A stretch of 64,000 bases of DNA from Pycnopodia helianthoides (taxonomy: Eukaryota > Echinodermata > Asteroidea > Forcipulatida > Asteriidae), in NCBI GenBank assembly GCA_032158295.1, contig CM063262.1, positions 10,797,977 to 10,861,976 of the forward strand. The letters run 5' to 3'. The notes beneath the pieces are model-generated. The model was not told the DNA's origin, ran no database searches, and saw only the letters and a list, made by a program, of their open reading frames with translations. Below, piece by piece: positions 38,501 to 51,800 of this stretch. A program made the translations under genes and the position numbers. Each line of letters starts with the position of its first letter. Positions within the stretch are counted from its first letter, which is position 1.

Positions 38501-41500
38501 TTATAGTAAATCATATCTAATGAAGCATACTTGCTACATACAAGGTATTTGCACCAAATGAAAGTTCTTGAAGTATTGTCCAATTAATATTACACAAGGT
38601 TTGACCCGGTGGCCTTTACTTCCGGATTCGAAACCGGAAGTTGAAGTATAAATAAATATTCCCGGGCATTGTTTTGAGATCTGCACAAATGATCAGGAAT
38701 TTTGACATGGTCTCTTTATTTGGAATAAAGTTTGACCTCTAGGCCTTCCAATTATAAGAGTAAGGACGTAATTATCCTCAACAGTGCCCTCTCGTAATAA
38801 GTTTAAAAAGAGGAATATTTTTGCTGAAATCATAACATAATGTTTGGAGTCGTAGATTGATGACGTCACGTGGCTTTTTCCCAGGGGCGCACTTTTTGAA
38901 GCCGTGTATCTTCCAAACCACAAGACCGACTGAGTTGAAACTTTGTGTAATGCTTGACAACGACAGTGGCTGCTTACACTAAACTGACGTTATGATGAAG
39001 TTACTTATAATTTTTACTTATTTTTTTAATTTTGACCACTTATTACATATCCTGATAACAAAGCAAGCTGCAGTTAAATGTTGTTTTTAGATCAGGCTTG
39101 GAAGGTCGTATACTGATAAAATATTGAGTGACGTCTTCATGGCATCATCAACTGTCACTTGATATCACAACCAAAGTAGCGTTTTCAAGATCTATACGTA
39201 CACAACAACATTGGCGATCGAGCTGAAACTTTGCATGTTTACACTAAAGTTTAGGTCACGTCAAGGTGATGTCCTCAAGTGTTACATTACATCACCTAAA
39301 ATACACATTTTCCACGGCTTTATCTACGTAATAACATTCTCGATTGAACTGAACTTTCGCATGTACTCAAGCTGTATCTTAAATGTTATGTTTCTTTTCC
39401 TGGTAAAATTACGTCATTCATTGTAACTCATTATGGTGATTAAGTTATTTTTTTTATCTCAACACAAATTATGTTTGTTGTACTACAATCCTCCCGGGAA
39501 TGCACGAGAACTGTGCGTTGAGAGAAAACTACAGTGTAGGTGATTTTATGAGAACATGTACTTACATTTAACGTTAATGGGACCCCATGTCTGTTCTGGT
39601 AATGGTGTTGAAGTCCAAGAGGGTCTACTTGCAGAGCACTTAATGATGTGTGTGTTGTCTTGTCTCTTAGGAGTAAACTCAAGCTGACTGGTAAACATGT
39701 AACGTTGACTGGTTTCTGATAGGACCGCTGTGGTATCAGATGGATCCTGTATAGCGGTGCCTTCATTAGACCACACCAAGTACCAGTCATAAGGATATCC
39801 CAGGTCTGCTGTGCATGTCAGTGTAGTAGCCACATTCTCAGTCATTGTAACACTACCTGATATAGCAGGGGTGTCAGGTGGACCTGTATTTAAAAAGAAA
39901 ATAAAAAGTTGTAGTAGAAACATCGAGTTCTAGTGATGCTTGTGATTACTATTTTCGCAAAACTGTTACTTATTCAGGGGGGAAACTGTTGGGTGAGACA
40001 ATCGATAGTGCAGTTTTTAATATAATTAACCAAATAGGGTCTCTTTGTCTAAGTTTTCACATACTTGAGGATTAGAATGTGACACAAATATGTTACTGCT
40101 GATATAGTGATAAGAACAAGTTGTGCTTGTCTTCAGTGACAGCGCGATCGAGCAACAATAACATTAATGTACAAAAATGTGAGGGTAGGCCAAGAGGCCT
40201 AGCCCCAATCCCCCAGCCCTGCATCGGTGTAAATCTGTACTATTGATAATTACCAGTTTGAAAGAAGCACAACATATATTAACCCTCTTTCTTGAATACG
40301 ATAAAAAACATTGTGATTTTCTGAACAGAGTGAGACACGATTATACGATTCTATGATTATACGACGCTAGCCCCATATAGGGCCAATCCACTTCGTTCGT
40401 ATCCTTGCCAATTTGGCCTAGCACCCATTGCAATCCTATTTTTGTGCCCGATCTAATTTTTAATCCGGGTTAAAAACTTACCGATCAAATGCTACTTTAG
40501 GCCTACTTGTAGAAAGCCCTATTGCTAAACTTTTTTTTTAAACATCACGGATTTGGGGAGAAAATTGATTACCTTTCGAGTCGCGAGAGTGAATTTTTTG
40601 ATCACGTATTACCAACTTGCGCGAGAACCATAATAGTTGGGTTCCTTGAACAATTTCACAACATTTATACGATCTAATGGGGACCAGACTGATTTACATA
40701 ACGCGCTGAGCACAATATCCTTTGCGCAGACGGCGGGCTTAAGATGCGCACCGCATTACACGTATTTCACAAAACCTAGATGGCACGCTGATTGAATCAG
40801 TCAGGTCCCCATTAAATTTCAGCAGTTGATCGTATAACTGTTGTGGATTGTTGAGGGAACCTGACAATGGTTTTCGCGCTAGTTAATAATATGTGGTTAA
40901 AAAATCACAACTCGCGATGAAAAGCAAACAAATTTCACAAAAGATCGGTGATGTATTAAAAAAAACAATTAAGCGTTATACTATAGGCTTTCATACAAGT
41001 ACAGTAGCATTCGATCAGTAAGTTTCATAACCCGGCTTGAAAATTAAATCGGGCACAAAAATAGGAATGCAATGGTGCTAGAGCCAAGGATACGAAGTGG
41101 ATTGGCCCTATTCGTCGGGCTATGTCTTCACTTTTTAAATATTGCATATTGTAAAAGTCACGTTGTATTTAGCGCGCGCGCGTGCTGACCTACAGCCATA
41201 AACTCCCTTGCACAATGTACATGGCATGGTCAACTCAAGCTGCGGGTGAATCTTCACGCCCCCCGGACCCCGCGCCCGGCATTTGCAGGTGTTTCGCGTT
41301 TATGTTGTGTGTGAGAAAAACATTATTAGTAGCTTTTTTGAAAAAAAATAGGTATAGGGCCTATGTCATTAACTTTGTCTCTCCCTCATTTTTCCCCTTG
41401 ATGTTTGTTTTTTGTTTTTGTTTTTTTGGTCAAGCAAAAAGGGGGGCGTGCGCCCCCCACGCCCCCCCCTGTATCCGCCCCTGAGTTAAATGTTTAAATT

Positions 41501-44500
41501 GTACATACCAATTACATTCAATGTAGTATTCACTGAAGGGAATGGAGGTTCTGACTGTGCAGTGTTTGCCTCACACATGACTATCTGTCTATGGTTGACC
41601 CTCTTTGGAGTGAATGTCCAGTCACCTTCGGTGTCCACAAGTCCATCGTCTCCTCCAGGCGATGGGGTGGTGGTTGTTTGCTCTACATCATTAAGAAACC
41701 ACTTGATGGTTGCAGCTGGTTTCGTACCCAGAACCCTGCATGTGAATGTGTGTTCTGTGCCTTCATCAACGTCTGCTGGATCTCCAAGGGGTTCACTGGA
41801 ATCTAACAGTAACATCGCTGAAGCCTTCGGAGGCACTTTAAAAGAAAACAAAAGAAAAGAAAGTGTTTATTCAATTAACATGTACTTGAAGTTGCGTAGA
41901 AAACAAATTGTACAAATTGATATAAATATACAATAAACATACTGAACCACATTTCTAAGGAAAAAAACAAAATAACTGCCAACAATTCTTTCTTATATAG
42001 GTTATGACTCCACGGATTAAAGAAGTATAGACCATGTGACCTGTGACATCACATGTTTACAAAAGAGCCACAGAGCCTGGACTCCATACAGGCACAGCTT
42101 ATTGTACACAGCTCAATGGAAGAATACAACAAATCTTATGTTTTTTGGAGATTGCACTGTCTGATTTTTCTCAACTTGTGATAAATGAAGAAAGGGGACA
42201 TCTCAAAAGCTGTACAGCTGTTGCTTTTGTAAGTCTTGAATTTATGTGAAAACTATGACACAAAATGTTAATTTTTCCAAATGGCCTAGTGTCTTGCCCG
42301 TCAGAAACGCATTAGATTGTACAAGGTCACCACTCTGTAAACAAAGGTAACATGGTCTATAGAGAAGCCATCAGTTTTAAGCTTTGTTTGTTGTGATTTA
42401 GAACTTGGTTTAAAGACACTGGACACTATTGGTAAAGACCAGTCTTCTCACTTGGTGTATCTCAACATATGGATAAAATAACAAACCTGTAAAAACTTGA
42501 GCTCAATTGGTCGTCGAAGTTGCGAGATAACTATGAAAGAAAAAACACCCTTGTCACACGAAGTTGTATGCTTTCAGATGGTTGATTTCGAGACCTCAAA
42601 TTCTAATTCTGAGGTCTCGAAATCAAATTTGTGGAAAATGACTTCTTTCTCGAAAACTATGTCACTTCAGAGGGAGCCGTTTCTCACAATATTTTATACT
42701 GTCAACCTCTCCCCAGTACTCGTTACCAAGTAAGGTTTTATGTTAATAACTATTTTGAGTAATTACTAATAGTGTCCACTGCCTTTAAGAATTGCTGAAG
42801 TCGTGTACAAGGTTATGAGTGCATGTATATTTCAAAGTACCAATCTAAATGCATATAATTATAATTCTAGTTAATTACCTTTGACATCAAGCACCACGGT
42901 GATAGAAACTTCAGCATGACCATTCTTGTTTGACGCTTGACATTGTAACATCTCTCCATCGTTTCCTGCTACAGCTGTTATTGTGGTTGTACTGTTGCTA
43001 GTTGTCAACCCGTTACTACCAGTGATATTAAAGTTACCATCTGGTGTAAGACTCTGATCTCCAACTGTCCAAGTGAATGTGGCTCCTGGATGAATGTCTG
43101 GTACCACGCATACGTACTGACGTTCCTCTCCATATACAAGGTATGATATAACACCATTAGGATAGGCTCCAGTCTCATCAGATAGTGTGATGCTCATTGG
43201 GAGAACTATTTAAATTAGAACAAAATGTTTGAAAATGAAACTATTTGTTCACATAGTTCCCAGTTTCCTGTTGTCTTTTAACATCTGCAAACGAAATTCT
43301 ACATTGTTCACAAATCGTCTTCTTCTTAAACAGTTACTTGAGCGAAAACGATGTAACGGAAATGCTATTTAAACTTGTTTATAAATGTGTTTAGTTGTCA
43401 TTTAAATGTATTTTTGATGTGTTTACATTTTTAGATTTTTCGTAATCATCGATCAAAAAATGTGGCCCTAACCTCAAGGTTTTGAAAAACTAGAAACACT
43501 TCTGCCGTCGGCGGCGCGCTTTAGTGTGACGTCATGTGTAGGAGTTAGCTTTACGTAAACAATAGGACACCATTGTTTGTGGATGGGGATTCGATAGTAT
43601 GCGAAAGAAATTAGTTAATTAAATCGTTTTTACAAAGTTTCTTGAGTGCTGGGATAATATGCCAGCATTATGTGTCGTTGGTGGTTGTACAGTGAAACAT
43701 CCGAACCCGATTTCCCCCGATTTCTAATACAGAGGAATGTTTCGATCGTTGACAACACTCGATCCAATTGTGAGCTGACCAAAATAATGATTTGCAGCAC
43801 ACATTTCACAGATAACTATAGGAATGATTTGTCCCAGCGCAGCGTGAGCTACAATTATTTGGGCGGCAGGGCCTTTTTAGCCACCTGTCCACCTGTTTCA
43901 GGACAGTAAAACTCGATCATCTGTCTGTCCTGTAAAACCAAGCTGTATTTACTCAAGCCTGTTGTTAGAGTGAAGGCACTTCTTGAACCCAAACTTATAA
44001 AAGCAAGCCCTTTTTGATAATATTGAAGACAGTAAAGCGTAATATATTCCAATCAGTGTGTTTCTAAGGCAGGCACACTAGTCATCACTCCCTGTCCCTT
44101 GTTTCCCTTTTCTCCTCTTCGCTTTCAATATTACCAGCAGTGGTTGAAGAGTATACCTCTTCTTCGATCGTAAATAATAAATCACTCTCGAGACCGCTGC
44201 TATCTAACATTTTGTAGGCTTTCAAACGTTGCCTAAAAACTGTGCTCTTTCCATTGCAATGCATAAATTGGTATAAAAACACCACTCCCACACATGACGT
44301 CACACAGATTTTCCAGAGAATGACAACGTCACGGGGCTTTTCGCGAAACTAAACGAAAAGCAACGTTAAGTCGTGGTCAAAATGATTTTTGTTTGTATTT
44401 ATAAAACATTTGTATACGATGTGAACTGTATGTCTGTATTCATCGAGCGCTTGTAAATGAATTTCAGCAAATAATACGTTTTCTTTACTCTCGTTCAAGG

Positions 44501-45788
44501 ATCTCTTTAAAGTTACATGTAAATCTTATTTGACCCAACGACGCGTGTGAAATCTGAATATTTTTTAAGTTCACGCCTGCCATGATGTTCTTACCGTAAC
44601 ACATGCACGAGGAAGTTTTTAGAAACAGAGTATAGCCACCTTTGAGTAATTCTGTTTCTGAAATCTCGCAACTGAAGTGTAATTTCTACTCTGTTGATCT
44701 CTACTCTTGAAAATTTTACAAATTAACCTGATTAGTTGAAGTTGAGAGCAAATGACAAAAGTTGTTTATTTAAATCTGCATGAGGCACAATGGTAGTCCA
44801 ACATACAGTTCAAGAATCATATCCATTTGCCTCATTCAAAATGGGTCTTTTGAGCATTATTGGGGTCAATTTGATACATTTTATGCGATGCAACTAGTAA
44901 AAAAAACACTTGTTTTTTATTAATTAAATACAATTAAGATTTAAGAAACAGATTCTCCTTAACTTTAAGAAATTTTATAGTAATTTTCAACTCTATTTAA
45001 GTCTATAAAAATGTCTCTGTTATCGAAACAAAATTAAAGGTAACACTGGCTTTTGAGCTATTTCGGCTACAAAATAGACGCAAAAATGACTCTAAAGGTC
45101 TTCCAGGAGTAGAGTATAACGGTTCTTAAAGAGAAACCATCAAATATGGCCGTTTTGTGCATTTTCCCATAAATTAAGGTTACTTTATAGATTATCACCT
45201 GATCATCGGAGTTAATAGCCGTATGAAAGTTTATAGGCCTACTGCAACAAATTCAACTCTGTTTCTGTTTTTACAATTATTCATGAGTAGTTTAAGAAGC
45301 GAAAAATATCATAATCATTTCGCTCTCTCGAAAAATTATTTTGATGGCACGAAATATTATTGCGGGGGACGAAATGTTATAATTTTTTGTTGGGACGATA
45401 CACTTTTTTGAGGGAACGAAATACTTAAGCTGGTAAGAAGTCCTTGATATGCCAATTTAATTTATGAGATATTAAAATTAATTTTAGTGTATCTTTAAAA
45501 AAATTATCTTAAAGCTATATCGGATTGTATTGCACTGACTCTCATAATTGAACGGAGGAAATGATACAAGGCCCAGCAGAATGATTGACAGCCCTTGTGG
45601 TGCCAAGAATGCATCTTATTTTTATTCCTGTAAAATTGTTATACAGTTTTATCTTTGTACGCCGAAAACTTAAGACTTGTACAGAATTCCGTTATCTACG
45701 CTTTTCTTCTCACTCTACTTGAAACTAATGGAACTTCAATTTAATTATTAAGAACACGAACTGACCCCCCCCCAAAAAAAAACAAAAA

Positions 45789-45844
<56 letters not shown>

Positions 45845-48800
45845 TCAACCAAACAACAAACAAACAACAACACAGCAACAACAACAACAAACAAACAAAC
45901 AAAACAAGAACAACAACGGGTGTCCGGTGCCTGAACTACCAGGCTGAACAAAATCTTCTGATCAAAATCACAAGCTTACCTATCACAATCACTTCAACAG
46001 ATTCCTCATCTTCAGAGCCATCATAAAGGACAGCCGTACACCAGAATAACCCGGAGTCATTATAGAAATTAACATTTGCAATAACTAATGTTGATGATCT
46101 TTTAGCTATATCTCTGGATGCTATGTAATCTGGTGGGCTGTAGCCGTCTGAATATTTTGGACTATCGCCTTCTTGAGTGAATTCAGCCACATTATAAGCT
46201 TCGCGAGTTGTTTCGCCCATTGACCACGTAAGGAAGTATAATGGATGAAAATAACTTTCATCTGTGGTGTAACTGCAGGAAAGTGTTGCTGAGCTCCCGC
46301 TGTCTACAGTCAGAGTTGGAGATACTGTTACCGTCACTTGACCACTTGATGCTGTTGGGGAGAAAGGGAAAAACAGGATTGTTTGTAAGCTTTTGTTCGT
46401 AAACCAGTAGTGGAACATGGGCTTTAGGTTGAAAACAAAAATAATTAGGGTACAGGAGAGTTATTCGGGGTGATTATTATATTGAACATGTTCCTTTTTA
46501 ACTGCAAATTTTCATTTTGGATATTTTTCAAATTTACAGCATAAAATTATCATTATACAGTCCAAAAAAAACTATTGAAACAACAAATTTTTCGTTTACA
46601 TTTTCTCTCCCAAACTGTGAAAAACATGCTTCAGATTTACAAATAAATCTCATTTTGCAAGGCTAACAATTGAAATATCCAATTATGTTTGTTTGTAAAA
46701 AATATTATGCACATTTTGCGGTGTTTGTATAAACATCAATAAAATTTCACAAGAAGACGATTTATTTTAGGAATGAAGGATAACAAAATCTACCCATTCC
46801 TCTTTTTAGCTGGGTTTGCGGAACACGGATAAAAAACTATCGTCCGCTCTTTTCGGCTGGTGTGGGGAAAAATGGGATAAAAAAGTATATTCCCTCTCTT
46901 CTTTGCCGAACGGGTTTGAGCAACAAGGGATACAAAAATATATCCCCTCACTCAAATTCGATTTTGGAGTAAAACATTTTGCAAATTGTTTTGCTAACAA
47001 AAGTGAAACAATTAAAAGACTTAAAGGCACCTGGCAGTGGTATTTTGTACAAACCAAGCTTTTGTCATTAATATATGTATTTTGATGAGTGGAATGTGAA
47101 TTAACTACGGTTTTTAAAAATTAGTTTTTATTTTAATTACAAATTTAAGAGTAGGCCCCCCTTTACCTTGACACATGATGGCGCTGTTCGTGACGTCACT
47201 CAAGGCACGATATTTGAAGGAAACTAGACTTATGTTGTTTGTAAATTACAAACAAAAGTGGTTCGGTGTGTTTTTTAGTTTGATTTTAACCCTTTCCCGA
47301 TCTGTTTGAAGCACTGTATACTCAGTACTTTTGCGAGTTTTGTAAAAAATGAAAACATAAAATAAAAACAATTCAACAGAAGTAAAGGTCACAGGGGTCA
47401 AACTTTGTGTAAGATTTTAAAAATACTACAGGGTCTTTCACATGGTTTAAAGATCTTGTGTGTGGCAATTATGGTTCTTCAGATATGAATTTGTTTCAAT
47501 ATTAAACATTGATTGAATGTTATGACGTCATCGATTACGTCATCGATGACGTCATCATCCCCAAAACCTTTACGTCTAAGTACATGGTTAGTTCAAATGC
47601 GATGAATATAAAAACAAGTAAATGGAACGAGCGGATCTGGTTAGGAAGCATTATACCTCCATTCAATGGCCGTAAAATAATTTCCTAAAGACTGTCGTTT
47701 GCAAAGGTAGCTCTAGCGGGCGCTACATTTATTTGGGATGGATGTGGATGCACCAACGTAAACTTGGGACATAGTTGGGACATTATGGTACAACTGTTCA
47801 ATGCGTGATTCGTAGGTACACCTGTACGTATTCCACGAAGTCCAAATTGCGCCGGAAAAGGGTAATACTATTGGGTTCACCCTATAAAGGCAGTTGTTCA
47901 TGTGAGCTTTCCTTCGTGATGTGAGTGTAGTTGTGTGAAATCCTTTTTTTTTTGCCAAAGTAAACATTTTTAACGGGCACCTCATTTTATACGCCGGGCG
48001 GATTTCTTATTAGCCCGGGCGGATTACTATTTCGTCCGAACCCTTGCCCTTAGCACTTTACAGAGTTTTGTAAAAAATATAAAGAATATAAAACAAGTCA
48101 AATAATATTATTTATGACATGCAGTTCAGGAGATATGATATTTAAAGTAATAAGCTTTGAACTACTGTAACTTGACACCCGATGACGTCATGATGAAAAA
48201 AATGTGCTTTAGTAAAGTAAAGGTCAAACGGGGTCACAATGTGGGTAAGATTTGTTTAATACCTTAAGAGCTTTCATATGGTGCACATATTATGTATTTA
48301 GCATGGTTCTTGAGATATTATTTTTAATATAAAACTTCAATTTAATGTAATGACGTCATTGGTGACGTCGTAATTCAAAAACAAATGTATTTTGTCATGT
48401 ACACACTGTGGTCTAGGTATATAGTAAAAGTTTCAAGTCCGTACAATCTTTAATTTTTGGAGATAGCAAAATTAAAAAAATTTCGACCTCGTTAACGATT
48501 GTCGTTGTGACGTAGCTATGACGTCATTTATCATATTTCTAGAATGCTCATGAGCTAAACAAAATATTATGCGTTGAAAGTTTTTTCATATTTTTATTGA
48601 CTTGGCTCTAGAGCCCCCCAAAACATAGTTTTTAATTTAACTTCCGGTAAAGGTCAAATGAGGTCACAATTCGCATACAATGTGTACAACATTACAAAAC
48701 CTTTCATATGCATCAAAGATCCTGTATGTAGCATATATGGTTCTCAAGATATGAATTTTTCAAATTATTTAACGTTTATTTAACGTAATGACGTTATCAA

Positions 48801-51800
48801 TTACGTCATCATTCCAAACAAGTTGCGGTTTCAAAGATATTTGTACACGGTAAGTTTCAAGTTCATACAAGCTTTTCTTTTTGCGAAGAAGAAAACCCAG
48901 AAAGAAAAAAAAACAGAGCAATAACAATAGTTGTTCGGATGTCGGCCGAACACCTAAAAAACAGAGCAATAACACTAGTTGTTCGGCTGTTGGCCGAAAT
49001 CCCTAATGAAACATAAATGTTAATAATTATTATTTGCGAATCGTTAATTATCATGAACATACAATGTATTATGGTTATTTCTAGTGGCCAAGAATAACTC
49101 TTCGTAGAAGCATTACAAGCTGCACAATTTAGCAAAAGTCTAAACAAGCTTTTGATTGTTAGCGAGGTTTGCATAGACGGCTGTTTTAGAGACTAACAAA
49201 GCTATTGCCGAAATCAGGATGCGTGAACCTTGAACAGAGACTAGAGTACAAGCATGTTTGGACTTCGCCCCCTTGCGGTCAATAGAACGAAAAGCCGCTC
49301 ACATTGCAACTGGTATAGATCACGGATTGTGTGTGTTTTCAGTGCGGTTATTTTCCCGCGGTTTAACAGCGTGTCAATGCATACCCGATTTCAACCGGAA
49401 GTGAAGGTCAAATAGGTAACATATCTGTGGCAAAGTTTGAGAACGCCTTTGGACATATAACATGATGTAAAATCTGTGAGTAGTGTGTGTGTAAAAAGTA
49501 TGAATATTTCTTAAAGTATGAAATTTGAAATTTTCAACTTCCGGTTTAAACAGGAAGTCAAGGTCAAATGGTGTAACACTTTGTGTTGTAATTGCTACAT
49601 TTTTCAAGACCTCCCCGATGATGTATAGATTGAAATAATAGCTAACGTACTTCTCGAGTTATGAATTTATGAAGTATTAAACTTTGTTTTAGTGTATTTT
49701 GACACCTGATGACGTCATCATAACGTCACAACTACCTGGTGGAGGTTTTATCCATGTCCTAATGTGGTATTAATTTGAAGTTGATCAGATATACTGAAGT
49801 TAATAATTTTACCGAGAAAGTGTTTTTTTAAAGAATTACACATAGGCAAACTTTGACCTTCCGGTACGACCGTAGGTAAAGGTCATGTGAATTTTGCGTT
49901 AACTTTTCAAATGTTGCCCATGTCTTTGTGTAACATATGCCCAAAGTTGAATTGTGTAACTTTATTATTCAGAGGCATACAGGCATAGGCATGAGGTCAC
50001 TTTTTGACCCTAAATGGCTTGTAATTTGACACCTGATGACGTAATCATGACGTCACAACTTACTCGGCTTCTGCTAGTTATGTCCTAACTTCACATGAAG
50101 TTTCAAGTTGATCAAAGGTTTACAAGCATGCGTTTGCTTGCGGACAAAGCCCACTGAGAAGAATAAGTAAAACTAAAAAATAAAAAAAACGAACAAAAAC
50201 AATGAGTTGTTCGTGCTGTTGCACGAACACCTCAAAAAACCGAACAAAAACAATGAGTTGTTCGTGCTGTTGCACGAACACCTAAACAATGAGTTGTTCG
50301 CGCTGCTGCACGAACACCTCAAAAAACCGAACAAAAACAATGAGTTGTTCGCGCTGCTGCACGAACACCTCAAAAAAAAAACCGAACAAAAACAATGAGT
50401 TGTTCGCGCTGCTGCACGAACACCTCAACTAAAAAAAAAAAAAAAAAAAAACGAACAAAAACAATGAGTTGTTCGTGCTGTTGCACGAACACCTCAATGA
50501 GTTGTTCGCGCTGTTGCACGAACACCTCAACAATGAGTTGTTCGCGCTGCTGCACGAACACCTCAACAAGAGGTGTTCCGGGCGGATTGCCCGAACACCT
50601 AAAAAAAAAATGATGTGCGTATGCGGACGTCACCCACATCACAGTATACATGTACTAGCTAGCGTATACTAGCTGGCTTCGGCGCGGTCTCAATCGAAAA
50701 CCGAGGAATTCATACATGGCACATCGCGCCGAAAACGACGTCGTTAGTCTGACTTTCGCGGCCCACAACCGCTTATACTTGGGATCTGCAGAAAACGAAT
50801 GCAGACTGACCCCATCATTAGTTGTTTAGCTGCATACAGCACCAATACACCTGGTCGGCATGGCCGGAAAATGCAAGAAAAAAAAACGTTTTCGAAACGT
50901 ACAAGATCACTCCTGGGACCTACTTGCTCGTGTGTTTACAACGTAAACGCAAGCAAATTCGAGGGGGGTCGATGTTCGGTCGAGGCGAAGTCTGCCTTGA
51001 TTGACGTCACAAAAGGGGATGGGCGGAGTCACCCCCCGAACAACTTTATCTATTTTTTTTTTTACATATAAATCCTCACAAACAGTTACTCAAAAAATGG
51101 TTTTATTGTTAATATACACAAACTCTTATGTTTAAAAAAAAATATCTATTTCCAGGTGACTTTAAAGGAACATTACAGAATTGGTAAGAAAAAACTTGTA
51201 AAATATACTTTTGATCACAGATTTACATAAAACTTACACGGTCTAATGATGATGATAGTAGAAAACATCCCTTGAAATATTTCTGTCTGAAATGCCATAT
51301 TTGATGAGAAATGAATAAACTTATTTTCCGATTTGAGTTTATCGCTCAGTGAGCGTTTTATTCATTTGTTGAACCTATATGATTTCATGCAAATGTGTAA
51401 TTGGTTTTTCACTATTTTCTCGTGACCCAGATGGCCGATCAATCTCAAACTTCTACAGATTTGTCAGTTTATGTATATGGTGGATTACATAAAGTGCTTA
51501 CACTGCCAGCAACTGTTTTGTTAGCAACAACCAATTCTGTAATGTTCCTTTAAACATATTTTTAAAAGTGCACCGATTTCTAATTCTGCTCTTGTAGTAA
51601 TATTTTGTAGAGAAAAAACAGCATGACTTTAATATTTTGAAAACATGTTCAAAAAAGTTGCTGTATTAAAAATTGGAGTTAAAAATGAACCTGTTATTGG
51701 TCCATAGTTATAATAATGTACACAAACACAGGACTTGTCTACTTGCAACATTGCGCAACATTTTTAGAGGTTTGTGGTCTGTGGGACATGGAAATCTGTG

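Noticed and set aside
45748..45951. Valine-rich minus-strand frame
   Set aside because: Artefact of the (CAA)n microsatellite read as GTT.
46806..47057. Minus-strand frame with a hydrophobic start, considered as the kinase signal peptide
   Set aside because: No donor in phase 1 follows it. The exon at 53906-54014 has the right phase, donor and an upstream stop.
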